64,000 bases of DNA, from NCBI RefSeq assembly GCF_030268965.1, contig NZ_BSSE01000007.1, positions 1-64,000 on the forward strand, read 5' to 3'. Every line of letters starts with the position of its first letter. Position 1 is the stretch's first letter. Below, piece by piece: positions 33,329-42,981 of this stretch. A program made the position numbers and the translations under genes. This DNA comes from Microtetraspora sp. NBRC 16547 (lineage in GTDB: Bacteria; Actinomycetota; Actinomycetes; Streptosporangiales; Streptosporangiaceae). Below the pieces are notes generated by a model. That model did not search any database. It was not told where the DNA came from and worked only from the letters and a program-made list of their open reading frames with translations.

Positions 33329-34204
33329 CTATGCCGTCCTGGCCCAGTCGAGCAGGTTTGCAGCGGTTTCGAACCGCCGGTTGGAGACGGACTCGCCGAG
33401 GATGACGCCGACCAGCCGGTGCCCGTCGCGGTCGGCGGCGAAGGTCAGGCAGAAGCCCGCCGCCTGGGTGAAACCGGTCTTCACGCCGAGTGCGCCCGGC
33501 GTGTCGAGCATCTTGTTGGTGTTGATCCACGTGTAGGAACGGTGATCCGCGGTGCTCGGGACGTGGTGCCTCCGGGAGGAGGTGACGGCCGTGAAGGTCG
33601 CGTCGCGGAGAGCCACCTCCGCGAGCCGCGCCTGGTCCCGCGCGGTGGAGTAGCCGTCGCCGCCGGACATGGGCAGCCCGTCGGCGTTGACGTACCGGGT
33701 GTCCTTCAAGCCGAGCCGGTGCGCGGTGGCGTTCATCTTGGCGACGAACCCGTCGAGCCCGGGGCCGTACGTGCGGGCCAGCGCGTGAGCCGCGTCGGCG
33801 CCCGAGGGAAGCATCAGGCCGTACAGCAGGTCCTTGACCGCGACCTTGTCGCCGGGCCGCAGGTCGGCGCTCGTGGCGCCGTTGTCATCGGCGTGCTCGA
33901 CGTCGGCGGAGGTGATCGTGACGGTGTCCGTCAGCTTGGCTTCCTTGAGGACGACGAATGCCGTCATCACCTTGGTGAGGCTCGCCACCGGCATGCGCTT
34001 GGAGGCCTGCTTGCTGAGCTGGACCTTGCCGGTCGTGGCGTCGATCAGATATGCCGCGCGTCCGTAGACGGCGGGAGCGTTGTACGCGGTCTCGGTGACC
34101 GGAATCCGTGTCGGAGTGGCCTGCGCGACCGCGGGCGTGGCGAGCCCGCCGGCGAAGGTGAGGAGGGCTGCGCAGACGGTGAGTCGAACTTTCCCGTTGT
34201 GCAT
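33329..34204 (-). CDS. D-alanyl-D-alanine carboxypeptidase (PBP5/6-type, S11 family)
   Basis: This 291-residue exported serine peptidase trims D-Ala from peptidoglycan stem peptides. The signal peptide (KVRLTVCAALLTFAGGLATP) ends after AVAQA. The penicillin-binding motifs are S-x-x-K at Ser75-Lys78 (ASLTK), SGAD in place of S-x-N (LMLPSGADAAHAL) and KTG (GVKTGFTQAAGFC). It is shorter than E. coli PBP5 and lacks the C-terminal membrane anchor, so it is probably released or wall-bound. Transcribed alone. Confidence 0.9.
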   Translation of the reverse strand: MHNGKVRLTVCAALLTFAGGLATPAVAQATPTRIPVTETAYNAPAVYGRAAYLIDATTGKVQLSKQASKRMPVASLTKVMTAFVVLKEAKLTDTVTITSADVEHADDNGATSADLRPGDKVAVKDLLYGLMLPSGADAAHALARTYGPGLDGFVAKMNATAHRLGLKDTRYVNADGLPMSGGDGYSTARDQARLAEVALRDATFTAVTSSRRHHVPSTADHRSYTWINTNKMLDTPGALGVKTGFTQAAGFCLTFAADRDGHRLVGVILGESVSNRRFETAANLLDWARTA

Positions 34205-34424
34205 TTCCCCAGGTTGCCATGCATTTGACAGTGCCTTTGACGAAAAGCGTGTCCCTATTGGTAAAACTTTGCCGCCGGCTGGAAAGGGGCCGTGGCGCCC
34301 ACTTCGGCCAGGTGTCGCCAGGTGTCGTATCGGAGGTCGGTCGCGACTGGCGCGGCTACGGCGACGGCCGGGCCCAGAGTGGAGACCTTTGGGCGATCGA
34401 GCTCTGATCGGCTGCCGCTTGTAA

Positions 34425-34437
34425 ACCCCCAGGGGGT
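34425..34437. promoter_or_regulatory. CsoR-type operator, distal
   Basis: ACCCCC-A-GGGGGT is a perfect inverted repeat followed by ATG, matching the G/C-tract with TAC/GTA flanks of CsoR boxes. About 140 bases upstream of csoR. Confidence 0.55.
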
Positions 34438-34519
34438 ATGTTGCGTCGGCATTGCCCTCGCCGTGTTCGCGCCGGCCCAGTGCGGCGGAAAAGGCACAGG
34501 CTCCGACACCCGCGGAAAT

Positions 34520-34537
34520 ACCATAGGGGGGTATGGT
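34520..34537. promoter_or_regulatory. CsoR-type operator, promoter-proximal
   Basis: ACCATA and TATGGT flank six G residues (ATACCATAGGGGGGTATGGT). The box abuts a -10-like TATAGT at 34540-34545, so bound CsoR would block RNA polymerase until Cu(I) releases it. Confidence 0.7.
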
Positions 34538-34575
34538 GTTATAGTCGGTGCAGTGCGAGTGAGAGGGGTGGAGAG

Positions 34576-34857
34576 ATGGCCGGATACAGCGACACCAGGC
34601 AGGAGCACCTCCGGCGGCTGCGCCGAATCGAGGGGCAGGTCCGTGGCCTGCAACGGATGGTCGAAGAGGACAAATACTGCATCGATATCCTCACCCAGGT
34701 GTCGGCGGCCAGCCGAGCCCTGCAGTCCTTCGCCCTCGCCCTCCTCGACGAGCACATGGCACACTGCGTGGCCGAAGCGACGGCCAAGGGCGGCGCTGAG
34801 GCGGAAGCCAAGATCAAGGAAGCCTCCCAGGCCGTCGCCCGCCTCGTCCGTTCCTGA
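34576..34857 (+). CDS. csoR: Copper-sensing repressor CsoR
   Basis: This 93-residue all-helical repressor has the Cu(I) ligand set Cys35 (KYCIDILTQ), His60 and Cys64 (DEHMAHC), which superposes on the C-H-C triad of known CsoR proteins. The N-terminal RRLRRIEGQVRGLQRMVEED is the family signature. The ATG at 34576 follows GGAGAG. It should control the copZ-copA operon downstream and its own promoter. Confidence 0.93.
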   Translation: MAGYSDTRQEHLRRLRRIEGQVRGLQRMVEEDKYCIDILTQVSAASRALQSFALALLDEHMAHCVAEATAKGGAEAEAKIKEASQAVARLVRS

Positions 34858-34992
34858 TCCGTGTCACTTCTCCGCGACGCGTCGGCCTCGGCGGAGCGGT
34901 CACGTCGGCACAGGCCTGCCAGCACAGTTCTAATCGCACAGTTCTAACAGAACAACGTTCCACATGGATCTCTGATGACAGGAGTGATCGAT

Positions 34993-35199
34993 ATGACCAC
35001 CACCACGTACACCGTCAAGGGCATGACCTGCGGTCACTGCGTCAGCTCGGTCAAGGAGGAGGTCGGAGAGGTCGCCGGCGTCAAGAACGTCGAGGTGGAC
35101 CTGGCCACCGGCCTGGTGACTGTCGACAGCGACGGCCCCATCGATGCGGCGACGATCGCGGCCGCCGTCGAAGAGGCCGGATACGAAGTGGTGGATTGA
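34993..35199 (+). CDS. copZ: Copper chaperone CopZ (HMA domain)
   Basis: This is a 68-residue single heavy-metal-associated domain with the Cu(I) site GMTCGHC (Cys13, Cys16). AGGAG lies eight bases before ATG 34993; the earlier in-frame ATG at 34975 lacks one. It ferries Cu(I) to CopA. The stop overlaps the ATG of the next gene (TGATG). Confidence 0.93.
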   Translation: MTTTTYTVKGMTCGHCVSSVKEEVGEVAGVKNVEVDLATGLVTVDSDGPIDAATIAAAVEEAGYEVVD

Positions 35200-36224
35200 T
35201 GATGAACACCCCCGCCAAGCTCGGAGCCTATGCCCTCGGCCTCGCCGTGGTCTTCGGCGCGACCTTCGGCGTCGGCACCGCCGTGGGCGGAGTCGGCACC
35301 CCGCCGGTCGCGAAGAAGCACACCGCCCACGGCGAAACCGGTGCCGCTGGTCACTCCGGCGGCTCAGACTCCGGCGGCTCCCCTACCCCCTCCGCGCAGG
35401 CGACCCCGGCCGGCGCGTCCATCCCGGGAGGGCTTCAGGTGTCCCAGAACGGCTACACGCTCACTCCGCTCACCACGACGGTCGAGCCGGGCACGAGCGT
35501 GGACTTCCGGTTCACGGTGACCGGGCCCGACGGCAAGCCGGTCACCGGCTACCAGGTGCAGCACGACAAGAAGCTCCACTTCATCCTCGTCTCCAGGGAT
35601 CTCGCGCACTTCCAGCACCTGCACCCGGTCGAGGCCGGGGACGGCGTGTGGTCGGTTCCGCTGACCCTTCCCTCAGCCGGCGCGTACCGGATGTTTGCCG
35701 ACTTCGCCCCCGAAGGCGGCAAGGGCATGACCCTCGGCGCCGACCTGTACGCCGCGGGCGAGTACGCTCCGAAGGCCCTGCCGAGCGCAGGCCGTACGGC
35801 GACGGTGGACGGATACACGGTCACCCTCGACGGCGACCTGGTCCCCGGCCGGGCGAGCCGCGTCACCCTGACGATCAGCAAGGACGGCAAGCCCGTCACC
35901 GACCTCCAGCCCTACCTCGGCGCGTACGGCCACCTGGTGGCGCTGCGCGGCGGCGACCTCGCCTATCTGCACGTGCACCCCGACGGAGAGCCGGGCGACG
36001 GCGAGACCCGGCCCGGCCCGGAGATCGTCTTCTACGCGGAGGTCCCCAGCCGCGGCGACTACCGGTTCTTCCTCGACTTCCAGCACGACGGCGAGGTGCG
36101 CACCACCGACTTCACCGTCCACGCGAACGACGCCCCGGCGTCCGGTGAGCGGCCCGGCGGCCACTCCGGTGACCACGATGAGTCCCAGTCGGGGTCCGGC
36201 GGGCACGGCGAGCACACGCACTGA
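35199..36224 (+). CDS. His-rich exported/membrane-anchored copper-operon protein
   Basis: This 341-residue protein has one N-terminal hydrophobic anchor or signal ([20 protein letters not shown]), a Ser/Gly/Thr-rich linker, and two similar beta domains of about 100 residues. Each contains a His cluster: [13 protein letters not shown] and [13 protein letters not shown]. The C-terminus is His/Gly/Asp-rich (GHGEHTH). The D-x-x-H-x-H-x-H-P pattern recurs in uncharacterised periplasmic proteins beside copper exporters (YtkA-like domains). Periplasmic copper binding is likely from context and His content. Translationally coupled to copZ. Confidence 0.75.
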   Translation: MMNTPAKLGAYALGLAVVFGATFGVGTAVGGVGTPPVAKKHTAHGETGAAGHSGGSDSGGSPTPSAQATPAGASIPGGLQVSQNGYTLTPLTTTVEPGTSVDFRFTVTGPDGKPVTGYQVQHDKKLHFILVSRDLAHFQHLHPVEAGDGVWSVPLTLPSAGAYRMFADFAPEGGKGMTLGADLYAAGEYAPKALPSAGRTATVDGYTVTLDGDLVPGRASRVTLTISKDGKPVTDLQPYLGAYGHLVALRGGDLAYLHVHPDGEPGDGETRPGPEIVFYAEVPSRGDYRFFLDFQHDGEVRTTDFTVHANDAPASGERPGGHSGDHDESQSGSGGHGEHTH

Positions 36225-36253
36225 CGCGGGCGCGACGCGAGAAAGGAGAGACG

Positions 36254-38548
36254 ATGTCTTCCGTCACCGGGTCTTCCGTCACCGGGTCTTCCACCACCGG
36301 GTCTTCCATCACCGACGACCGGGTCCACAGTTCGGTCGAGCTCTCGATCGGCGGCATGACCTGCGCGTCCTGCGCCAACCGGATCGAGCGCAGGCTCAAC
36401 AAGATGGACGGCGTGACCGCGACGGTGAACTACGCCACCGAGAAGGCGAAGGTCACCTTCGCCGACGGGATCCTCCCGCAGGACCTGATCGCCGAGGTGG
36501 AGAAGGCCGGCTACACCGCGGCGCTGCCCGCACCGCCCCGCGAGGAGGACGAGAGCGGCGGCGGGCAGGAGGAGCCGGACGACGAGCTCCAGCCGTTGCG
36601 CACCCGGCTGATCACCGCCCTGGTTCTGGCGGTTCCGGTGATCGCAATGGCGATGATCCCCCCGCTGCAGTTCACCAACTGGCAGTGGTTGTCGCTGACG
36701 CTGGCCGCGCCGGTCGTGGTGTACGCGGGCTGGCCGTTCCACAAGGCGGCCTGGACCAACCTGCGCCACGGCGCGGCGACCATGGACACGCTGGTGTCGC
36801 TCGGCACGATCGCCGCGCTCGGATGGTCGCTGTGGGCGCTGTTCTTCGGCACCGCCGGCACCCCCGGCATGACGCACCCGTTCGACTTCACGATCCAGCG
36901 CAGTGACGGCTCCGGAAACATCTACCTGGAGGCCGCCGCCGGGGTGACCGCGTTCATCCTCGCCGGGCGCTACTTCGAGGCGCGGTCCAAGCGCCGTGCC
37001 GGCGCCGCGCTACGGGCCCTGCTCGAACTGGGCGCCAAGGACGTGGCGGTGCTGCGGGGCGGCGGCGAGGTCCGGATCCCGAGTGACCAGCTCGTGGTCG
37101 GGGACCGGTTTGTGGTCCGGCCCGGTGAGAAGATCGCCACCGACGGCGTGATCGAGGAGGGCACCTCCGCGGTCGACGCCTCGATGCTGACCGGCGAGTC
37201 CGTACCCGTCGAGGTACGGCCCGGCGACGCGGTGACCGGCGCGACCGTCAACGCGGGCGGCCGCCTGGTGGTCCGCGCCACCCGGGTCGGGGCCGACACC
37301 CAGCTCGCCCAGATGGCCAAGCTGGTCGAGGAGGCACAGACCGGCAAGGCGCAGGTCCAGCGGCTGGCCGACCGGATCTCCGGGATCTTCGTCCCGGTCG
37401 TGATCGCTCTGGCCCTCGGTACGCTCGGCTTCTGGCTCGGCACCGGGGACGGCGTGGGGGCGGCGTTCACCGCGGCGGTCGCCGTACTGATCATCGCCTG
37501 CCCGTGCGCCCTCGGCCTGGCGACGCCCACCGCGCTTCTGGTCGGGACCGGCAGGGGAGCCCAGCTCGGCATCCTGATCAAGGGACCCGAGGTGCTGGAG
37601 TCCACCAGGAAGATCGACACGGTCGTCCTGGACAAGACCGGCACGGTCACCGAGGGCAGGATGACCCTCGTCGAGGTGCACACCGCCGAGGGCGAGGCCG
37701 AGGCCGAGGTGCTCCGGCTCGCCGGAGCGCTGGAGCACGCCTCCGAGCACCCGATCGCGCAGGCCGTCGCCAGGGGCGCGGCCGAGCGGGTCGGCACGCT
37801 CCCGACGCCCGAGGACTTCGCCAACGTCGAGGGACTCGGTGTCCAGGGGGTCGTCGACGGCCACGCGGTGCTGGTCGGACGGCCGAAGCTGCTGGCCGAG
37901 TGGTCTCAGCACCTGCCGGTCGAGCTGGAGCGGGCGTTCACTGCGGCCCAGGCCACCGGCCGTACGGCTGTCGCGGTCGGCTGGGACGGCGCGGCCCGTG
38001 CCGTGCTCGTCGTCGCCGACACGGTCAAGGCCACCTCGGCCGAGGCCATCCGCGAGCTGCGCGCGCTCGGACTGACCCCGGTGCTGCTCACCGGCGACAA
38101 CGAGGCCGTCGCCCGTACGGTCGCCGCCGAGGTCGGCATCGACGAGGTCATCGCCGAGGTGCTGCCCGCCGACAAGGTGGGCGTGGTCAAGCGCCTGCAG
38201 TCCGAAGGCCGTACGGTCGCCATGGTCGGCGACGGCGTCAACGACGCCGCGGCGCTCGCGCAGGCCGACCTCGGCCTGGCCATGGGCACCGGCACCGACG
38301 CGGCGATCGAGGCGTCCGACCTCACCCTGGTCCGTGGTGACCTGCGGGCTGCGGGCGACGCGATCAGGCTGTCGCGGCGGACCCTGCGCACCATCAAGGG
38401 CAACCTGTTCTGGGCGTTCGCCTACAACGTGGCCGCTCTGCCGCTGGCCGCCGCCGGGCTGCTCAACCCGATGATCGCGGGCGCCGCCATGGCGTTCTCC
38501 TCGGTCTTCGTGGTCAGCAACAGCCTCCGGCTGCGCGGCTTCAAGTAA
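36254..38548 (+). CDS. copA: Copper-exporting P1B-type ATPase CopA
   Basis: This 764-residue membrane ATPase begins with an N-terminal HMA domain with [16 protein letters not shown] (about residues 33-48). Membrane helices follow, then the actuator motif TGES, the metal-site helix [17 protein letters not shown] with CPC, the phosphorylation motif DKTGT, the HP motif SEHPIAQA and the hinge [10 protein letters not shown]. It pumps Cu(I) out of the cytoplasm. The first 20 residues are four five-residue repeats (S-S-V-T-G type) from a 15-bp tandem repeat. GGAGAG precedes the ATG at 36254. It ends the copper operon before a hairpin terminator. Confidence 0.95.
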   Translation: MSSVTGSSVTGSSTTGSSITDDRVHSSVELSIGGMTCASCANRIERRLNKMDGVTATVNYATEKAKVTFADGILPQDLIAEVEKAGYTAALPAPPREEDESGGGQEEPDDELQPLRTRLITALVLAVPVIAMAMIPPLQFTNWQWLSLTLAAPVVVYAGWPFHKAAWTNLRHGAATMDTLVSLGTIAALGWSLWALFFGTAGTPGMTHPFDFTIQRSDGSGNIYLEAAAGVTAFILAGRYFEARSKRRAGAALRALLELGAKDVAVLRGGGEVRIPSDQLVVGDRFVVRPGEKIATDGVIEEGTSAVDASMLTGESVPVEVRPGDAVTGATVNAGGRLVVRATRVGADTQLAQMAKLVEEAQTGKAQVQRLADRISGIFVPVVIALALGTLGFWLGTGDGVGAAFTAAVAVLIIACPCALGLATPTALLVGTGRGAQLGILIKGPEVLESTRKIDTVVLDKTGTVTEGRMTLVEVHTAEGEAEAEVLRLAGALEHASEHPIAQAVARGAAERVGTLPTPEDFANVEGLGVQGVVDGHAVLVGRPKLLAEWSQHLPVELERAFTAAQATGRTAVAVGWDGAARAVLVVADTVKATSAEAIRELRALGLTPVLLTGDNEAVARTVAAEVGIDEVIAEVLPADKVGVVKRLQSEGRTVAMVGDGVNDAAALAQADLGLAMGTGTDAAIEASDLTLVRGDLRAAGDAIRLSRRTLRTIKGNLFWAFAYNVAALPLAAAGLLNPMIAGAAMAFSSVFVVSNSLRLRGFK
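36257..36316. repeat. Four in-frame 15-bp tandem repeats in the copA 5' end
   Basis: Units of TCTTCCGTCACCGGG type (two identical, two with changes) encode [15 protein letters not shown] and SSITD directly after the start codon. Confidence 0.85.
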
Positions 38549-38587
38549 AATCTGCCCACCGGTCGGGAGCGATACGAGGCAGCAAGT

Positions 38588-38625
38588 GAACGACGGCCTT
38601 CGGAGTGTTCCGAGGGCCGTCGTTC
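38588..38625. terminator. Hairpin terminator of the copper operon
   Basis: A 17-bp stem with one G-T pair (38588-38604 with 38609-38625, loop GTGT) lies 40 bases after the copA stop. Confidence 0.85.
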
Positions 38626-38645
38626 GTGCTTCTGACGATCCTCAG

Positions 38646-38685
38646 CCCCGAGGCCCCGAGGCCCCGAGGCCCCGAGGCCCCGAGG
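38646..38685. repeat. Five tandem copies of CCCCGAGG
   Basis: An uninterrupted 8-bp repeat, five units, between the copper-operon terminator and the ADP-ribosylglycohydrolase gene. Non-coding. Confidence 0.9.
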
Positions 38686-38733
38686 GCCTGCAGGGTTCCC
38701 AGGGGTCCCGGGTCTTCAGTGCGGTGGGCGGTG

Positions 38734-39858
38734 TCAGCAGCCGGGGTACGCGTCAGACGGGAGGTCGCCGCCGGTGAACGCAGTGACGAAATCGTCGGCG
38801 AGCCGGGAGATGGCCTCCCTGCCTTCGAGCCGCGACAGCCATCGTCGAGGCAGGGCGGCTTCGCCGTACCGCGCGCCGAGGATGTTGCCACAGACCGCTC
38901 CGGTGGAGTCGCTGTCACCGGAGTGGTTGACGGCCAGCAGCAGCGAACGCTCCACGTCGTCCCCGGCGGCGAAGTCTCCGGCGAGCAGAGCGCAGTAGAC
39001 GGCGATCGCGAGCGCCTCCTCGGCGATCCACGCGCCACCGAGCGACTCCACCGCCTCGGGCGACGGGTTCCCCTTGGCCGCCAGCGCGACGGCCGCCCGT
39101 ATCGCGGTGGTGGTCTCCTCGTGTGCGGGCTGCTCGGCGAGCAGGTCCACGGTGTCCTGTACGGCTCGCTCCAGTGGTGCACCCCGCAGGAGGAAGAAGA
39201 CGAGCGCAGCGAACGCTCCGGCGGCGAGGTAACCGGTGGGATGCCCATGAGTGATCTGGGCGCACTCCGCCGCCAGCCGGAAGGCGTGACGTGCGTCGGA
39301 AGCGGCCAGACCGAACGGCGCTGACCGCATGACGGTGCCGCAGCCCTTGGAATCGGGGTTGACCGGTCCCGGCATTCCAGGCGCGGCCAGAGGACCCATC
39401 TCGGTACGCAGACCGGACAGACAGGCGTTGCCGGGAGCGCGGCGGGAGTACAGCCACGCCTCCTCACGAAGCCGGCCGGTGCGCACGAGATCGTCTCCAG
39501 GTGGCGGCAGGCGGTGGTTCTGGGTGTCCAGCCAGCGCAGATAGGCGTTGCGGACAATCGTCACCTCGGCACCGCCGATGCCTTTGTTCCGAGCGCGCAG
39601 GCGTGCGCGGATCAGCCCTTCCACGGTGAACAGCGTCATCTGGGTGTCGTCGGTGATCAGACCGACGGCGCCGCGCCAGTCGTGGACGAGGTCGGTCAGT
39701 CCGGCGTCACCGTGGACGCGCCGGATGGCAGCGATCGAGTCGAACTCCACCGGCGCGCCGAGCGCGTCGCCGATCGCCCCGCCCAGAAGGCAGCCGCGTA
39801 CCCTGCCCCCGAAGGACAGCTCGCCCGTTCCGGTATCCGTCGTCGCGCTGTCGGCCAC
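38734..39858 (-). CDS. ADP-ribosylglycohydrolase-family protein
   Basis: This 374-residue cytoplasmic enzyme has the DraG/ARH fold. Magnesium-site motifs are ITDDTQMTLFTVEGLIRARL near residue 70 and the C-terminal NHSGDSDSTGAVCGNILGA near 315; the start RGCLLGGAIGDALGAPVEF is also typical. It removes ADP-ribose from proteins or small acceptors. The GTG at 39858 has GGAGATC upstream. It stands alone with no ADP-ribosyltransferase gene in view. Confidence 0.9.
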   Translation of the reverse strand: MADSATTDTGTGELSFGGRVRGCLLGGAIGDALGAPVEFDSIAAIRRVHGDAGLTDLVHDWRGAVGLITDDTQMTLFTVEGLIRARLRARNKGIGGAEVTIVRNAYLRWLDTQNHRLPPPGDDLVRTGRLREEAWLYSRRAPGNACLSGLRTEMGPLAAPGMPGPVNPDSKGCGTVMRSAPFGLAASDARHAFRLAAECAQITHGHPTGYLAAGAFAALVFFLLRGAPLERAVQDTVDLLAEQPAHEETTTAIRAAVALAAKGNPSPEAVESLGGAWIAEEALAIAVYCALLAGDFAAGDDVERSLLLAVNHSGDSDSTGAVCGNILGARYGEAALPRRWLSRLEGREAISRLADDFVTAFTGGDLPSDAYPGC

Positions 39859-39974
39859 AGCGGTGATCTCCTCTCACACGGCTTGCTCCGACCGTAGCGA
39901 AAGATGACATGTCTGGCGCGAGCCTCCGGCCGGAGGAACGCCTGCCAGTCGTCGGCGCGGCCGGGCCGCTGTGA

Positions 39975-42152
39975 TCAGTTGGCGCGTGATACGCGTCCGG
40001 GGCGGGGGCCGATGTAGGTGAATGCCCATCGGTTGTCGCCGACGCGGTGGAGTTGGTAGCGGTCGGGGTGTTGGTAGCGGTCGCGGTTGTGGAATTGGCA
40101 GGTGGGTCCGAGGTTGTCGAGGTCGGTGGCTCCTGCGTCGCTCCAGTTTTGGACGTGGTCGATCTGGCAGAGGTGGGCGGGTAGGTGGCAGTCGTCGACC
40201 ATGCAGGTGGTGTAGCGGGCGAGGATGGCTCGCCGCTGTGTTCTGGTGGCGCGGCGGACGGTGCGTCCGACGTCCAGGACCCGTCCTTCGGCGTTCATGA
40301 CCAGGCGGGTGAGGCTGGAGGTTGATGCCAGGCGGTGGATGTCGGTGATGGGGAGGAACTGTCCGGTGGCCAGCAGTAGGCCGGGCAGCGTCCGGCCCGA
40401 GATCAGCCCGCCAGGGGTCACCCAGTCAGACACCCGCCCCGTCCGCGACGTGCTCCGCCTACTGTGCGGCCCACTCGCCGTATCCCGTGACGTGCTTCGC
40501 CTGTCCCGCGATGTACTCGCTGTATTCCGCGATGGGCCGCCTGCGTCTTGTGACGTGCTTCGCCTATCCCGCGGCGCGCCGCCTGCGTTTTGCGGTGTGC
40601 TTCGCCTGTCCCGTGACGTACTCGCTGTAACTCGCGATGGGCCGCCCGTGGCTTGCGTCCGGTCTCGTTCGTCCGCTGTCGCGCGCGCTTCATCCCGGGT
40701 CGTGCCACGACCCTTGCGGGACGGCCTGCGTTCCTGTCCGGGCGTGTTCCGCCCGCTTGTGGACGGCTCCCGTTCGCGCCGTGGTTTGACCGGCTCTTGT
40801 CGTGTTGTGGGCGGCTCATCTGTGTCTGATGTCGAGGCTGTAGCGGGAGGTCCGCTCTCGGTCCTGGCGCCAGCCGCACTCGCGGCCGTGGTGGTTGCGT
40901 CGCTGAGGTGAGCAGCCGTGTGATGCGTCTGGGTGTCATCGGCAGCCGAGTCGCGGGCAGCCTCCTCGGAGCCGATGCTGTCGTGGTCGGCACTGTCCGG
41001 GGCTGCCATGTCGTGCGTGGCCGCCTCTTGCGTGTCGGTGCGCCGGGCCGGGGTGTCGTTGCCGGGGGCGGCTGGGGGGTCGTCGGGGAGGGACTCGGCG
41101 TTGATCAGAACCAGCAACTCGGTGCCGATCTGGTGTTCCAGCAGGGCGATCAGCGTGTCTGCGTTCCGCACCCGCAGCGGCCGGTCATCACCCTCGGCTT
41201 TGGGCTTGGCGTAGGCATCCAGCAGTGCGCGCAGTCGCGCGCCCGCCTCCCGGGGCAGCCGGAACTCCCCCTCCAGGCCGCCGGTGGAGCTTTCCCGCAC
41301 GAGCAGGAAACGCTGCCGGTAGTCGGCCTCGGCGTCATCGGCCTCCCCATCAGGGTTCAGCACCGCGTGCAGGTAGCGGCCGGCCCGGGCGATCTCCGCC
41401 GGAGTCGCCTGCTCGGCGAGCGTGAGGAGGATCGGCTCGGCCAGCGCGGCCTGCTCATCGGTCAACCGGCCGGTCGCCGCGCAGATCGCCGTCACATACC
41501 CCTCCGCCAGGCTGCCGTCGGCGAACCGGGCCCGCACCGTGGGTAGGCGGGCCAGCTCCACCGCGAGCGCCAGCATCCGGCCCGCGCCCGCGACACTCAT
41601 CCCGGCAGCGGTACGCAGCCAGGACTTGGTGGAGGCATGCCCGCACGCCTTGGCCTCACCGGCGGCATGCACCCGCTCCACCCGCGCCGCGATCGCGGAG
41701 ATGAGCCGATCCCGCGCAAACAGCAGGTCTTCCGCCTCGGCCAGACACACCCCCGGCGAGTCAGGCACCACCGCCAATGCCAGCGCAGAGGCCGTCTCCC
41801 GGACCGAGGCCACCAACGGCCACGACACCCGACCCGTGCTGGAGGAAGAGGAGGGTGACGGCCCGTCAGACGGGTTCCCCGCACCTGGCGCATTTCCGGC
41901 ACCGGGAACCTCGCCCATGGCAGTGGCATCGCGCTCATTGCGATCACTGGCGGTGTCGCTCGGGTCCGAAGTGTCGGGCTCACCGGTGCTGTTGGCGGTG
42001 CTGCGTGACATGCGGGGCTTGCGTCGGTAATCGGCAGCGCCGCTCATCTGGGAGCGACCGCGCTCGCTGTGATCCTTTGTGGTGCTGTCGTTCGTGAGGG
42101 AAACGCCCGGGGTGGCGGCGAATTCTGCCCCACTAAGGGTGGAATCGCTCAT
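39975..42152 (-). CDS. DUF222/HNH endonuclease-domain protein with long repetitive linker
   Basis: From ATG 42152 this is a 725-residue protein. A disordered N-terminus leads into a DUF222 helical domain (LAEAEDLLFARDRLISAIAA to about LLEHQIGTELLVLI). A linker of about 230 residues follows, very rich in Ser/Thr/Arg/Asp and containing repeats of the S-R-D-R-R-S-T-S type (nt 40430-40650). The HNH domain comes last (CQIDHVQNWSDAGATDLDNL, then the CQFHNRDR metal-site end) with zinc-knuckle CMVDDC. Such proteins are abundant and multicopy in actinomycetes, and their role is unknown. The true start is uncertain: the frame is open to 42539 but the upstream part is A/T-richer and lacks an SD. Confidence 0.75.
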   Translation of the reverse strand: MSDSTLSGAEFAATPGVSLTNDSTTKDHSERGRSQMSGAADYRRKPRMSRSTANSTGEPDTSDPSDTASDRNERDATAMGEVPGAGNAPGAGNPSDGPSPSSSSSTGRVSWPLVASVRETASALALAVVPDSPGVCLAEAEDLLFARDRLISAIAARVERVHAAGEAKACGHASTKSWLRTAAGMSVAGAGRMLALAVELARLPTVRARFADGSLAEGYVTAICAATGRLTDEQAALAEPILLTLAEQATPAEIARAGRYLHAVLNPDGEADDAEADYRQRFLLVRESSTGGLEGEFRLPREAGARLRALLDAYAKPKAEGDDRPLRVRNADTLIALLEHQIGTELLVLINAESLPDDPPAAPGNDTPARRTDTQEAATHDMAAPDSADHDSIGSEEAARDSAADDTQTHHTAAHLSDATTTAASAAGARTESGPPATASTSDTDEPPTTRQEPVKPRREREPSTSGRNTPGQERRPSRKGRGTTRDEARATADERDRTQATGGPSRVTASTSRDRRSTPQNAGGAPRDRRSTSQDAGGPSRNTASTSRDRRSTSRDTASGPHSRRSTSRTGRVSDWVTPGGLISGRTLPGLLLATGQFLPITDIHRLASTSSLTRLVMNAEGRVLDVGRTVRRATRTQRRAILARYTTCMVDDCHLPAHLCQIDHVQNWSDAGATDLDNLGPTCQFHNRDRYQHPDRYQLHRVGDNRWAFTYIGPRPGRVSRAN

Positions 42153-42651
42153 GCGCGACGTCGTGGCACCTGACTCGGGTGATAGGGGCGCGACGTTCCG
42201 GTCCGAAGAGTTTGGCTTTTCCCTTGGCCGTCCAGGGAGGGAAAGCGATATTTCGGGCGCGACTGATCTGGGCGGGATCGAATGGTCGATGTCGCGAACA
42301 TGAGGAAGAAAGTCGTCAATTGCGAGGCCTGTACTCCAGTGGGGCATTCCGGAAATTTCGGCTGCTCCGGGTATGGTCACTCGATCCCACCAGTCGGAAT
42401 TACAGGGGCCGGACTCCGAGCGGGCTGGTGGCTCGTCCGAAAAGAACCCGGAAGGTCCAAAGAGCTTGGCCACGCTCCACCCCCGATCAATAATTAGAAC
42501 GCCTGTATGAATGATGTCAGGAATGCCTGTCGCAGGCAAGTCGAATTCGCAAATAATTTCGAAGTGAATATCGATATCCTATGTCGGGAAATATCGGGCG
42601 TTATCTTCAGCGTGTCCGTCCGCGAGGTTCTCGCGGGATCCCTGGGCGAAG
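42153..42651. other. A/T-richer stretch upstream of the HNH gene
   Basis: G+C falls visibly here (e.g. 42490-42600) compared with the surroundings. The HNH frame may extend into it to 42539, but no SD or family motif supports this. Beyond that nothing is recognisable. Confidence 0.4.
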
Positions 42652-42950
42652 CTACGAGCAGTCGGTCGCCAGCCTTCGGCGGTGCGAGAGCCGCGTCCGT
42701 GGCGCCCCGGATGCGTCCGCAGTGCCGGATGCGGGGATGAGGACGAAGGGCAGTGGACGACATCGCCGATCGGCGGACAGGTGGACCTTGCTGGTCGGCC
42801 CACCCCGCGAGCGGCCCGGCTTGGCTGCCGTCAGCCAGATCCGGCGTCGCAGTCGTAATCGCCGCCGTTCGCCTCGGTCCTCGTCCCCATCTTTGTCGTC
42901 TTGGGGGGTTTGCCCCTTTGGCGCAGCCCCTTTTCCTGTTCGGCGGCATC
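42652..42950 (-). pseudogene. IS5-family transposase remnant
   Basis: On the minus strand, one frame encodes GRSRGGPTSKVHLSADRRCR followed by PLPFVLIPASGTADASG and a stop at 42652. This is the region around the first catalytic Asp of IS5-group DDE transposases (G-R-S-R-G-G-L-T-x-K-x-H-L, R-P-L, L-T-P-G-Q). Upstream in another frame, LRQRGKPPKTTK resembles the preceding linker. Frameshifts and missing ends show it is dead; no terminal inverted repeats were found. Confidence 0.6.
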
Positions 42951-42981
42951 CTCGCTACGGCAAAGATCCACGAAACACTCC

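Larger units (their letters stand above)
34205..34575. other. Regulatory region upstream of csoR
   Basis: There is no gene in these 371 bases. It holds two copper-type operators (34425-34437 and 34520-34537) and short GTGTCGCCA direct repeats near 34311-34330. Confidence 0.5.

Noticed and set aside
38641-38690. CRISPR-like repeat block
   Set aside because: Eight-base units with no spacers and no cas genes; a simple tandem repeat. The same holds for 24018-24061 and 55699-55738.
42494-42949. 151-codon minus-strand ORF over the IS remnant
   Set aside because: The transposase similarity lies in a different frame that is interrupted, so this ORF is not a gene.
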